Part shown: piece after piece, positions 23,141 to 35,044 of the stretch | How the letters are laid out: each line of letters starts with the position of its first letter | How positions within the stretch are numbered: position 1 is the stretch's first letter | Assembly (NCBI GenBank): GCA_020746105.1 | Contig: CM036617.1 | Location: forward strand, 165,052,912-165,116,911 | Direction: 5' to 3' | DNA from: Trogon surrucura | Lineage: Eukaryota > Chordata > Aves > Trogoniformes > Trogonidae | DNA length: 64,000 nucleotides | Position numbers and translations under genes: made by a program | The notes under the pieces: model-generated | Database searches by the model: none | The model's input: the letters and a program-made list of their open reading frames with translations, nothing else | Told to the model about the DNA's origin: nothing

Positions 23141-25751
23141 TGTGAAAGGTGCCTGAGGAGGAGGCATTGCTGTCAGCGGCACAGGCCCGAGGGGCTTCAG
23201 GGAGTGAGGGCAGCAGGTTGGAAAGGGAAAACACTGGCTCTGGGGCAGAACCTCTCTGCAGACGGGTCTGCTGAAGTGGGGAGTCACCCCCAAAAAGGGA
23301 TTTTTGGGTGCCTGTTTATTTGGGGACACGAAAAATTAAAAATGTTTTGTTGAAAGCAAGTATGCATTTTCTCTAGGGAGAAACGGGATGAGGCTAATGT
23401 ATTCAGTAGCACTAACCTCTGGGTCTCGAATGACCCACATTGTTAAGGCCAGATGATGATTTTCCACCAGGAAACTTCCTTTACCTCTGTACCTCTTCAA
23501 CCCACAATGACCATGTTACTTCTTTGCCTTTTCTTCTCTCGTTGTTTTTCTTTTCCCGATCTCTCCAGCAATACCTTTGCTGGTCTCTACACATTTTCAG
23601 GCTTGGCCAAAGGCTTCTTTGCAGTGTAAGCAGATGCCTACTTTGCTGTGCCAGGGACGGGGACGAGAGGCGAGGCTATCCAAGCTACTCCAGCCACATG
23701 AGGGGGAGGTGGTGTGATGAACGTTGGCTGTGATGATAGGGGTGGGAGAGTCTGGGAGATCTGGGCTCGGTCTTCCTACAGCTGCAAGGTGCCAGCTGTG
23801 GTGTGGGTTGAAGGCAGGGTATTGCTGAGTGTTCAGGTCAGATAGCTTGCTTATCCTTATTTCATCCTGTGTTGATTGTACTGCTCCTTCCCTGGCTCAG
23901 TGGGACGGGGGAATTTCTTCTGCTCTCTGTCCCAAGCAGGAGGAGGGATCCAAAATTACTGGGTTGGAAAGCGGGTGGGGTGGGGGGGGGCTGTTAAGTT
24001 CCTGAGAGAATCTGACAGAGGGTAACAACATATTCGGAGATAAGGCACAGCAATCACTCAGTGTGCAGCTGAAAGACAACAGGTCATGGGCATCTGACCA
24101 GGCAGTGCAGCCAGGAGTCCCTGGCTCTGGTGCAGGCTGGGGATGGTGTGTGAGCACACCAGCACCAGTAAGCGATGGATTTGTGTGCCGTTTGAAATGC
24201 TTTCTGCTGGGTTCTGCCACTTTCTGTTGTGTTAGGAGGTGCTGAGGTGATGGAGATGTAAAAGCTCCTCTTTCAAATTAACTGCTAAGAAAAGTGACCC
24301 TGTTCCTTACTGATACTCATACACCTCTACGCACATGCAGGCAGAGGAAAACAGGCACTGCCTCTCATGAACAGGCAGAGAAACACACCGATGCCAGATG
24401 AACATAAACACGGAGAAAGCTGTGTACCGCTAATTATATTGTACCACTGCAAATGCTCAAAATGTGAAACCTGTATGACTAACACATCCCCGCAGCCAGA
24501 CACATGCATCAAAGATAACACACAAACTGGCACTTGCCTTTTATAGCAACAAACAAACACGGGCTCGCAACCGTGCACAACAGACCAACCCAGGAGGCAC
24601 ACGCGCACACGCAGCTACCGAATGGGGTCACCCACACGCATTCCTAAATATGCCACGCAGTCAGAGACATCCTGAAATAAGTCTGAGTTTGTGTGAAGCC
24701 TGCCCCAAGAGTCGTGCCCCAAAATGCTTGTCAATTTTCGGATGGATGTTTGGAGATGATAAATAGATACGCATGCCGTGGGTGCCTCTCTGATTGACGG
24801 GGCCGTCTTGCCCTCCCCTGCGATGCCAGCTGGAGGCTGTCACTTTTTGTCCCTCTTCAGCGAGGGTGCCGTGGGGTGTTCACAGGACAGAGCAGCTGCG
24901 GTGCTTCGTGCCGCTTTCGAGTAACAGGTGAATGATTGTGATGGATGGCCTGTAAAGGACTTGCGTCCTTTTGAGGTGGGAGGTGCTGTATACACATAAG
25001 GCTGCTTTTAAAGGAAGTATACTCTGGACTTTCATCTTAGCTGTGGGCCCTGGTGTTGCCGGTGGAAGCAGTGTGTGGGGAGGAAGAGATGGTTCTGGGG
25101 GAGTGTGGGCTAATGAGGGGGGTGGGGTTAAGGATGATGGTTGAGGAGGGTGAACTTGGAGAATGCTCCCCTGTGGGAGGGGAGACAGTCTCTGGGTGGG
25201 TCACCTCTGGCTCTGGGATGGTGCTCTGGGGACCTCTCTCAGGTATTTCCCTCTCTTGTCTGCCTGCAAAAGTTTTTTTCACTGGCACAATGTCATAGTC
25301 TCCCCTTTCCTGTCTGCACCCTAGAGTTTTTCAGGAAAGGCCTGCATGAGCATTGCAAAGGTCCCATCAGCCTTCCCTCACCCGTGGTCCCTGGCGGCAC
25401 CTTTCTGCCCAAACCACTACTGCAGGGAGGTGGTGAAGAGCCAGGAGAATTCTTCAGCTGGGGTGTGATGCCTGCAGGACACCTTGAGCTGGCTTGCTCA
25501 TGGTGGTGTGGTTGACTTTGGTGAGCCTGGCAAGTCATGACATTAACAGCCCTGGGATGCCAGTTGCGGCTGTGGAGGAGAGTGTGTCACACCAGAGACT
25601 TCTCTGAGTAGTGCACACCAGCAGGTGACATTGACCTTTTGGGACAGACACCCCCAGTCTGAAGCACTTCCCCTGAATTGTGATATCTTTTTTTTTCTCC
25701 CAAGTAATCTCCCCTGCTCATTAAGTCCACCTCTTCCCTTGCTGTTTCAGA
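23141..25751. other. Non-coding stretch, nothing recognised
   Basis: No coding family or structured RNA was seen. A G-rich run lies near 23974-23992. Frames of 80-125 codons around 25037-25538 are compositionally biased (Gly/Glu/Val on + or Pro/Ser/Thr on -) and resemble no known protein. Confidence 0.6.
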
Positions 25752-26719
25752 GTATCCTGTTCTGTTTAATATATCAATGACCTGGATGAGGGGATTGAGT
25801 GCACCCTCAGAAAGTTTGCAGACGACATGAGTCGGTGTGGGAGTGTTGATCTGCTTGAAGGTAGGAAGACTCTGTCAGAGGGATCTGGACAGGCTGGATC
25901 AATGGGCCAAGGCCAGTTGTATGAAGTTCAACAAGGCCAAGTGCCAAGTGCTGGGTCACAACAACCCCGGCAGCGCTATAGGCTTGGGGAGGAGTGGTTG
26001 GAAAGCTGCCCAGGGCAAAAGGACCTGGGGGTGTTTATCGACAGCCAGCTGAACATGACCCAGCAGTGTGCCCAGGTGGCCAAGAAGGCCAATGACATCC
26101 TGGCCTGTATCAGAAATAGTGTGGCCAGCAGGGCCAGGGAAGCAACCGTCTCCCTGTACTTGGCGCTGATGAGGCCACACCTCGAATCCTGTGTTCAGTT
26201 TAGGGCTCCTCACTACAAGAAAGTCATTGAGGTGCTGAAGTGTGTCCAAAGAAGAGCAACGAAGCTGGTGAGGGGTCTGGAGAAAAAAATCTTATGAGGA
26301 GTGGTTGAGGGGACTGGCCTTATTCAGTCTGGAGATAAGGATGCTGAGGGGAGACCTTACCACCCTCTACAGCTACCTGAAAGGAGGTTGTAGCAAGGTG
26401 GGGGTCAGTCCTTTCTTACAAGTAACCAATGACAGGACAAGAGAAAATGACCTTAAGTTGCACCAGGGGAGATTTACATTGGATATTAGAAAAAGCTTCT
26501 TCACTGAAAGGTTTGTCAAGCACTGGAACAGGCTGCCCAGTGAAGTGGTTGACTCACCATCCCTGGAAGTATTTAACAGACGTGTAGATGTGGTGCTTAG
26601 GGACATGGTTTAGTGATGGGCCTGTTTTTGCTAGGTGAATAGTTGGACTCGATGATTTTAATGGTCTTTTCCAATGTAAATAATTCTATGATTTTATGTT
26701 TCTGTGATTCTGTGATCCT
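25752..26719 (+). mobile_element. CR1 LINE, 5'-truncated copy (about 970 bp)
   Basis: The best-preserved LINE in the window. It begins inside the reverse-transcriptase domain ('NDLDEGIECTLRKFADD'), and the catalytic FADD box is still readable at 25815-25826. In order follow [62 protein letters not shown], then in another frame [20 protein letters not shown] and [19 protein letters not shown]. The frame changes at least once near 26297, and the stretch between FADD and DLGVF is also frame-shifted, so the copy is dead. The 3' UTR reads TTGGACTCGATGATTTTAATGGTCTTTTCCA and ends in degenerate ATTCTATGATTTT/TCTGTGATTCTGTGA units. No flanking target-site duplication was evident, as is usual for CR1. 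Confidence 0.96.
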
Positions 26720-29700
26720 TCTCCCTTCTTCTCCAGAGGAGTCTGGCAGGATCATGTGCTGTTTCTGAAGTGGGCAAAGGCTGAGCCAGAGGCTGCAGCT
26801 TCTTCCCTGCCAGCACACATGTTCAGAGCAGGCGTGTGTGCCGGGTGCAGGACCAATAGGGGGTTGGCTTGGACTGGCAGTGGTGCTAAATGGCCCTTGG
26901 GGATGGACAGTGGGAGTGCAGACTCGAGACCTGAGGAAAGCTTTGGTGCAGGCTGTGCAGGAGGAGTTGCCAGCCCACAGATATCTTCCCTTCCCCTTGG
27001 AGGGAAGTGCAGCGGGTATAGCATCACTCCTCCAGCATTGTGAGACTTTTGCAGGGGAGATTTTTTGTGTGCTTGGAGGGTATTTGGCCAGAAAAGAAAA
27101 GTCAGATGTGGAGAGGATCTGACAGGTCTGGCCTACCACCTCCAGCTAGGGATAGGCTGGCCTGAGAAAAAGTTGAGTGGAAAGAACACGCATCTGGCCC
27201 CCCATAATGATCTGATTGTCCTCTTGTATTGCCCTTGTTGCAGTAAGCAAGTCTTGCACAAAGAGAAGTTTAGAGGCAACTTGAATGTGAGTTTGGGAGC
27301 CTTATAATCCTGTCTGGTCTTACTGTGACTGTCTTTTATCTTTTCTCTCCACTGATGCACTTTTTCTCTCTATGCAGATGTGTGTGTGTGCCCACACTCA
27401 CTCCCCTTGGTCCTTTTGATTTAACTAGAGCCTCTCCTGGGTTGAAGTGTTGCAGCAAACTTGCTCCAGCCAAGTTGCACAGCAGTGCTAAAGCATGGGA
27501 AGGCCAGTAATTACAGTCCCAGAGAAAGTATCAGCATTGCATGAATTGCAGCCTGGTCAAAATAGTGGAAATACATGATTCCAGCCTCCATATCTGACCT
27601 GGCAGTGGCGAGGACCTTGGATCTATCTTGAGTGGGAAAAGTGCCCCCCCTTTGAAGCTGAGACAAGAGAACTGACCCTGCGTAAAGAGCTTTAAGTGCC
27701 CCAGAGCTTGGGTTTCCCCTCTCTCTCTTTTGACACAGCATATTAATCTTGCTTAATGTAGGAAATACGCCGTGATCACAGCCCTGGGGCTGGTTTGGGT
27801 GGCAGAACAGGATTTAACCTCAGAAAGGAAAGGAATATTCTATCTCCAGTGAGGCAGCTGTTATTCAAGGGCTGCATTTAGCTTCAGGACTTCCAAAGGC
27901 TCTGTGTCTGTATGACCTCTAATGAGTCACTCTGGGCTGCACAAATTGGAGCGATGAGCTGCCCGTGATGCAGCCGCTACCCGATTTGTGCACGTGTGTT
28001 TGACATGGGCAGAGATGCATCCCAGAGTCCCAGCTGCATCTGGCAGCGGTGAGATGGAGAAGAGGCCCTGAGTGGGTTTTTTGAGGGAAAGCAGAGAAAT
28101 GCTGATGAGGTTGTTCCTCCCATTCCTTTGCTTGGTTTTATTGTTAATTATGAAGCTTTGTACGTTGCAGCCTGGAATTGTCATTCCCTCGTCAGTGTGG
28201 GTGCTCTGAGCACTGTAATAAGTCATTTCTTTAGGATGTCCCTGCTAACCTTTCTTCTCTGCGTTAATGGGAGAGAAGCTGGGCTTAGCCACCACATGTT
28301 AATAGCCTGCAAGGGAGGCAGCTCAGAGCAGGCAATGGGGAGCTGCTGGGAACAGCAAAGAGAAAAGGTGATACATAGAGTTGAATGTGTCCTCAGAGTT
28401 AAAAACCCGGTGACAGTGAAAACAAAGGTGCTGGATAGTGGGAAGGATTTGCTACTGCTTTTGTCATAGGGGTTAAAAAATTACGAACAGCATCCCAAAG
28501 CCAGTTAGGAGACACAATGCCTGTTTCTTTCCAATAGCTGCAGCCCTTTGGGGTAATGAATTCCAAGAATCTCTGTGCTATCCCCTAAGGGACACTATGT
28601 CTGCTTTCTAAACCTCTGCACTTGCTATTCTTTGTTCTTACAAATACCAAGCCTGAAAGAACAAGCACGGCTTTGGATCAAAGTGTGTGTTGGAAGCAGG
28701 GGGCTGAGATAACATGGTGGGTAGACAGAACTCGCAGGATCTTACTCAGGGATGATGGAGGACTGCAGTCCAAGGCAGATGAGTACTGTGGAGAGCACTC
28801 AGTGGACTTCAAAGAGGTGTGCTTCATAGCGGTCTTAGAGTGCAACATGCTAAGGCGGAGCAGTGTCAGCAGAGATGTGTATGGACTGCATGATCCTAAA
28901 CTGAAGGGAACTGAGACAAGTGCCTGGGAGGATAACCTACAGCCAGGACACAAGGACATGATATCTGTGCCATGGACAGATGTGTACTTTTGTGTTGCTG
29001 GTTGTCCCTTTCCATATTGTGATGTGTCTGAGGGTTCTTGTGTTGCTTTTCAACCTGTACTGGTAGCACAGGCACCCCAGATGCTTGAGCATGCCAACAG
29101 GGTGAAGGGAAGAAAGTGCCCGTCAAGGCCACCGTTGGGCAGTCCTTGGGCAAGCTCTATTTCCTAAGAGTATCACTGTAAACACCCCTACAGGTGTTAC
29201 AAAGCCAGGCCTTGGAACTTATTTCCTTCCCTTCACTTTGACAAACCACTTCCACTGTGCTATTTAATGAACAACATTTGGCTTTGCATTCTTCTGGAAT
29301 AAGGCCATTATTAAGTGCACGCAGCCATCAAAGTGATGTTCTTTAGCAAAAGTGTGGTGCTTTGCAGTATGCAGGTGCCTCTGAGCGTAAGAGCTGTTCT
29401 GCTCTTCCTGTGTCCACCTGCACTCTCTGACCATCCTGATCCGTAGAATAACTTTTGCAACCTGTCTTTGTCATGGTTCCACTGCCCTGGCATAGGAGAG
29501 CTCCACAAGCTCCTGTAAAGGGTGTTTAATATTTAATCCCACTTCTAGCTTGAATTGCAGCTCCCTGTTTGAATGAGTGATTCTCCTATACGGGCTTGAC
29601 ATACATTTGCCAGTGTCAGTCTGAAGGCATCTGTGCAATGATTGGGGTGGCACAAGACCAGCCCAGAGTGTCCCTAAGTGGGAGAGGCTGTGCCTGGGGC

Positions 29701-30112
29701 AGGACCGTGTGAGGGACTGTGAGGGCAGAGTGGCTGTGCTGTATCAGAATGGGACCACACCAATCCAAAGCATGGTGCTCTGTTAAGGTGCTCAGGCTGT
29801 CTACAGAAGGGTTGGTACCATCCCGTGAGATGGTGCAGCACCATGCCAGGGTGTCTCAGGGGCTACAGGGATGATTTAAAGAGTTAGTGATGGAGAGGAT
29901 TAACCAGAGGAGTCTTGATGGAGAGAGGGACTGGCAGAAAAGAGTTTTGCTTAAAATTGCTTCAGCACGAAATGTGGCCATGGTTTATCATTCCCCAGAG
30001 CTGTCAGCCTTGCAGCTTTCCCCGGCTCCTAACTCACTGGGAGAGCACGGGCATGCTGTGCTCTTGCTGCTGATTCCTCACGTGAGTTTCATTTATCTCC
30101 CTTCCTCTCCAG
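26720..30112. other. Non-coding sequence directly upstream of the CACNA1I exon
   Basis: No gene, transposon or RNA was recognised. A 181-codon frame at 28622-29167 resembles no known family and is within chance expectation. Immediately before the exon there is no CpG island and no clear TATA box, which fits the idea that this is the end of a leader intron rather than a promoter. A proximal promoter cannot be excluded. Confidence 0.55.
30087..30112 (+). promoter_or_regulatory. CACNA1I: Putative 3' splice site before the start codon
   Basis: A pyrimidine-rich tract (TTTCATTTATCTCCCTTCC and onwards) runs straight into CTCTCCAG|GGG, a good U2-type acceptor ending at 30112. If it is used, the coding exon starts at 30113 with only 21 nt of leader before the ATG, and the transcript begins in an upstream non-coding exon. 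CCTCAC near 30077 is a possible branch point. The site is seen in the sequence; its use is inferred. Confidence 0.45.
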
Positions 30113-30133
30113 GGGTTCTCGCTTGCGGCTGGC

Positions 30134-30414
30134 ATGGCAGAGTACATCCCCCAGCCTCCCTCCACCTGGCCTGCTGGCCCACAGCCCCCTCACACCTCTG
30201 CTGTCTGCCCACTGGAACCTGTGGATCTGGGGGTCTTGGAGCAGCAAACACCACCGGAGCAGCCGCCTTCCTCCCCAGAGCTTGGTGAGGATGAGGAGGT
30301 CACATCCCCACCGGACCCTGATGTCCCCTACCCCGACTTGGCCCCAGTTGTCTTCTTCTGCTTGAAGCAGACCACCAGCCCACGGAACTGGTGCATCAAA
30401 ATGGTGTGCAACCC
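30134..30414 (+). CDS. CACNA1I: CACNA1I first coding exon (Cav3.3 T-type calcium channel N-terminus)
   Basis: Encodes residues 1-93 and the first two bases of codon 94 of the low-voltage-activated calcium channel Cav3.3, the plasma-membrane pore subunit that supports burst firing in neurons such as those of the thalamic reticular nucleus. Residues about 62-94 ([18 protein letters not shown], then [15 protein letters not shown]) match mammalian Cav3.3 almost exactly. The paralogues Cav3.1 and Cav3.2 have 'RPRSWCL' where this exon has 'SPRNWCIKM', which separates them. Residues 1-61 are a Pro/Glu-rich cytoplasmic tail that has diverged, but it opens with MAE as in mammals and keeps a PPSSP-type motif. 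By my recollection of the human protein the tail is about 15 residues longer. The ATG sits in a strong context (G at -3 and G at +4). The exon ends in the CC of a proline codon, just before the conserved WFE that opens segment IS1. Unspliced read-through would add Tyr-Pro-Phe and stop at 30425-30427. Only this exon lies in the window. Confidence 0.94.
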
Positions 30415-30423
30415 ATATCCTTT
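30415..30423 (+). promoter_or_regulatory. CACNA1I: U12-type (AT-AC) 5' splice site of CACNA1I intron 1
   Basis: The nine bases after the last coding base read ATATCCTTT, identical to the minor-spliceosome donor consensus. No GT donor lies at the point where homology to Cav3.3 ends (MVCNP, followed by WFE in relatives). The nearest good GT donor, CAG|GTAAGG at 30506/30507, would place an in-frame stop at 30425-30427 inside the exon. Minor AT-AC introns are established in the related voltage-gated sodium and calcium channel genes, so a conserved minor intron here is expected biology. U11/U12 and U4atac/U6atac snRNPs would process it. Confidence 0.9.
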
Positions 30424-33400
30424 CTGAGCTGCCCTTCTACCTCCCTGCCTCTCGCTCCCTCCTGCCCTATCCTTCCCTCTCCCTATCCTCCTGGGACACC
30501 TGGCAGGTAAGGAATGAGGTTTCTGACACTTTTAATGACCTGCTTTGTTCCTCACTGCATTTAAACAGAATCTCAGCTGTTTCAGTGTGTGATCAAAAGA
30601 AGCTGATTATGAAAGAGGGGACTTCAGAGAGAGCTGCTGACAGCCCCAGGCACAAGGGGGTGGGTGAGGGGAGTGATGGGGGAAGGTATTTTAGAAAGGC
30701 CTGTTCCTTCCCGTCCTGACTCCCTTTTCACTTCTGCCCTGGGACAGAGCAGAGTCACTAGCCCAGGAGCTTGTCAGCAGGCTGCCATTAATGGCAGAAG
30801 TCTCTCCTCCCTCTGAGCATACAGGCTTTAGCAAGAGCTCATCTTGCTCCTGGACCATGCCTGGACCTCTATTTCAAGGATACCTAGGTGACCCTTTGCC
30901 TTTCCATCTAACATATATCACCAACCTGCCAATGTCTTGCTGTGATGTCTGGCCAGGAACAAATGGCAGAATCTGTTCAGACCTTTATGCTGACCCCCAA
31001 TGTGCCCTGGGGGAGACATCTGGGATGTGAGCAGGTCCTTCCTCTGCACAGGAGGTCAGCAATCACATGTGTGTGTCACCATTCACACTCGGTGCTTGAT
31101 TGCAAGGAGGCTCCTGCAACCCACTGGTGCAAATGATGACCACCTGCACAGCTTGTTAGCACTGAGGCTGCTGGGATGCAATGTAAAAAATACTAGTGGA
31201 GAGCACGTGCTGTTCCTTGGACCACAGGGCTCTTTGCATGGGGAGGAAGTGAAGAAGATGATGAATTATCGGAGAGGTTAGTTTAAAGTTTTCTTTGAGC
31301 TTTCTTCGGTCCATAAATCTCAAGTGATTGCACCTTCTCCCAGTAATTTTTTTTTTTTAGTTCTTGGTTTGGTGGATATTATCTATAAGGGTGCCTGTTA
31401 TGGTTTTGATGCATTGACCTCTGTATTAACTCTGAGTGTCAGTGCACACAGCAGACTCACAAAATGTTTCTGAGAGCCTTTTCAGCCTCAAGAGCCAAGC
31501 CCTGAGTGGAGTCTTGAGGTGCTGTCAGCAGTAACAGATAACCTTAGATGGCTGATGAATTTGGAGATTTGTTTCAATTTCAAATGTGGGAAACGTTTGG
31601 ATTTCAGCTCTGAGTTCTTGTGTTAAAGTTCAGAAGCTCTTCAAAAAGGTGTTGCAGTCTCAAGCAGAGGTTATGACTGAGAAGTCATTGGAGGCTTAGA
31701 TTTTCTGTTTTTCTTTCTACTGACTGCTCCTTAAAATTTTAAAACTTTATATTGAATTATACATTGCTTTCTAGTCAGCGTATGTCTGCACTAGTTAGGA
31801 TGTCCTGGGAATCTCGTCTCAGCATGTGGTGGACTCAGAGTATAGCATGAAAGATTTGTGTCTTGATGCAAAGGCTGGACTTGGAAAATAAGGGAAGTAT
31901 AAATAACCTGAGTTTAGGATGAAGATTTGCTCTTGAATGGGAGAAGGAGAGAAATGCCTGTTCCTGTTTCTTGCTAAAAAGTTGGTCAAAACAGTCCTTC
32001 CAGCTTCGTACATAGTAAGGATCTTGTTTTAAGATGTTGGTGTTGTGCTATTCAAGGAGTTTGGAAGCAGATGCATGCCTTGGTGTTTAAATGTTACTTT
32101 AGTTTTAACCCTCAGACATGTGGTGTTTGACTCTTAAAAGGACTTTTTCATAGTAGAAGCTATAGAAGGAAGGAAAAAGCCTCATGCAATCATCTGTTGA
32201 TGACGTTACATCTGGCTATGTGTGACACGGGGTGAAGGACAATGGTGGGGCTGCTGGAAACCTTTAGAAAGGGTTATTTTAGACCTGTGATTTCAGGTCA
32301 GCTGTGTGAAGTTAGGGGGTTATTTGAAAAGCAGAGACTGAGTGAAGAGGTTTGATCTCCTCTTTTGATTCCCTGCCCACCAGTTTTGTCGTCATTGTGA
32401 ATAGATCATGCTGTAAGTAGTTCCCATGATTTTTTTTTTTTTTTCCAAATGAGGGATTGTTTTTCTACCCTGAAGGTTTCTTGCAGGTTCTTGGCATCAT
32501 TTTTTTTTTTTTTCCCTTTTTGATAGCACTGTAGAAATGGTACAGTTCCACAGCCTGGCAGCAGAACACTCGCTGTGGTCTCATCCCTGGCTGGAGATGA
32601 GCCCCTTTGTAAGGAATGCTTTCATGAAAGTCAAATTGTGTCTTCTAAGAATTTATATGCCTGTTTTTCCCCCTCTGAAGTTTTTCATCCCTGTTGTATT
32701 GGGCCATTGGGTCTCCAGTGTGCTTGTGCCAAGCAGGGGGAGACTGTCACAGGGCAACACCTGGCTTCTCTTGAAGATTTAGCAAAAAAGATGGGGCACT
32801 AATTAAAAGCTGCTTAATCTTCTCATTGACATTTACTAGGCCAGAGCTTCATGATTATTGTTATGGAAGTGCTGTCAATGAGACTTAAAATGGGAGCTCT
32901 GATTGTTAAGGACTATATAGCAATTTTTGTAAGAACAAGGCCATTAACCACCAAATTTTGATTTAGGTAATTGCATTCTATCTGCTTAGCTCTCCCTGTC
33001 CTGAAGATTATTTTTCCTTCCATGACCAGTCCTGAAATGTTGTTATGCACTGTTAAATAACTGCCATATTGCTTTGCTGCAGTGCAGTAAGAGAAAACTA
33101 TGTACATCCCTGATTTAAAATCACTTTTGGATGCATATTAGCGTATAAGTGTGTAATGCTGTTGTTGCAAAAATTGTAGACCCTAACTCCATTTTGAGAT
33201 AGGGACTATGTTCTGTGGTGTACCTTATGGTGTTTGTCCTCAGAGGGAGCATTTACTCTGTTTTCAGCCGTTGTGCTGTGTGGTGAAAACAAGCCTGATG
33301 CTTTGAAGTTAGGTGGCTACGTATTTCTGGAGTGGCTTTGCATACAATGTGAAAGAATGCTTGAATTGCTGTTGTTCACTGGTGAGCAGATTTTATTTTT

Positions 33401-34924
33401 TTTAATCCTGATTAACCTTGTTAGATAGAGGTAACTGCTGTGTGATCGGCTGGGTACGCAGTCCAAGGCACACCTGGAGCCTGCCTTGGCTCATGGTGCT
33501 GGCTAGGAAGGAGCCTGGTGTGAGGCAGCACATGAACGATCCACCAAGCTGCTTGTTTAGGTTGATTTTTGTTTTGAGGAGCAGGGAGAAGGCTGTCTGC
33601 TCTCAGTTACAGACTATGAGGCTGTTGCAGCTACAATGTTAACACAGTCAATATTTGAGATACGGTTACGAGAGGCTATTTTTTTGGGGTATGGTTTTTT
33701 CCCCTTTTATAAAACTGAAACCCTATGCCAGATAGGATTTCAAGTCAAGCTTGGAAATAAGGTGAAAAGTGTGAAAGCATGTTTCCAAAACAACTGTGTA
33801 TCATTTATCTTACGAATTCATTAAGTGTTTGGGACTACATAAAGGGCATGTCACATGGCGCCTTACAAATAGACCCTGATGCACTTTGCAAATTATGAGA
33901 AGATTGAAAGAGATGCCTGGATGTCTGCATTGCTGTTTGACTCCTTGGGGTTCCATAAAGACTTCTATCCCTAGGGTCAAATGCAATAGATTTGGTTTGT
34001 CCTTTGAGCCTTTCTTTAAAAAGAAAGTCTTTCTAGGAGGCCCAGACCTCCCTTTGTTGTTGTATCCATAATATTGACATGACAGTGAGAGCAAGAGTGA
34101 AGTGTGCCATTAAAAAAAATCAATGTGAAAACTGTAGTAGTAATGAGAGAGGCTCTGCAGTTCACCACTGTCATTTTCTTGCTTTTTGTTGTAAACCAGC
34201 CCTCTTTCCTCACTTGTGAAGTTTGTTTGGTCATTTGAGCTTCTGTTTTGGTTTCAGGCAGTAAAGTGCTGCATTTCCAGTTGATTTCTGTGGTGTAGGA
34301 GCAGGGGATCGGGTCCCAGTTGGGCAAAAGTTTATATAGGCACTTAAATTTTAGTACCAGGACATGCATTTTATAGGGTATAGAGCAGGGTGGCTTCTCA
34401 AAGCTGGTATGATTGCATGACTACTGAGGAGCTGCCTTGTAGCTCATTAGCTTTAAAGGCCCTCCAAGCATGGGCTTTGCCAGCTTACCTGTCCCTAGAA
34501 GTCCTGCCATGCTTATGGGGTTACTTTTCCTGTAACTTGTACTGGCAGCTGTATCAGCTTGGGCTATGAGTTTGGTGCCCAAGGAAACAGGACTGGCCTT
34601 GGGCATATGAATGGGGAACTGAGAAAATCTACAGATTTTTTCCCCAAACTCTTCCCTACCTGGTGCCATAGATGATGTATGAATGACCCAACTGAGTATA
34701 GAACTGCTGTCGATGGCAGTAGTGATGTTTCACGCTGGAACTGCCCCATGGGAGTGAAAAATTGGACGCTGGAGGAACAAAGAAAATGATGTGCAAGTGG
34801 ATTGGTTTTTGATGCTTCTCTTGGTGACCTTGAGCAGGCAATGCCATGGTGCATGTGGACCCTCTGCTGCCAAACCTGCCACTTATCAGGTGATGCATGT
34901 GGTCAAGAATCTGACAAATCTTTC

Positions 34925-35044
34925 CATAGAATTGTAGAATCACAGAATGTCAGGGGTTGGAAGGGACCTCGAAAGATCATCTAGTCCAACCCTCCTGCCA
35001 GAACAGGATCCCCTAGGGCAGCCACACGGGAATGCATTCAGGCA
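34925..35044 (-). mobile_element. CR1 3'-end fragment, minus strand
   Basis: Only the CR1 3' UTR and last codons remain. On the + strand it reads as a GAATCACAGAATGTCAGGGGTTGG tail, then GGGACCTCGAAAGATCATCTAGTCCAACCC, and it breaks off after 'GGAATGCATTCAGGCA' where a T10 run begins. It is the same subfamily as the copies at 44531 and 56654. Low divergence suggests a fairly recent insertion, antisense to CACNA1I. Confidence 0.93.

Noticed and set aside
28622-29167. 181-codon open frame upstream of CACNA1I
   Set aside because: No recognisable domain, no splice or start context of note, and about one frame of this length is expected by chance in 64 kb.
30134-30414. Assignment to CACNA1G or CACNA1H instead of CACNA1I
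   Set aside because: Those paralogues have RPRSWCL at the position where this exon reads SPRNWCIKM, the Cav3.3 form.
30501-30512. Strong GT donor CAG|GTAAGG 92 bp after the exon
   Set aside because: Using it would include an in-frame stop at 30425-30427 and break the match to Cav3.3, so it is not the coding donor.
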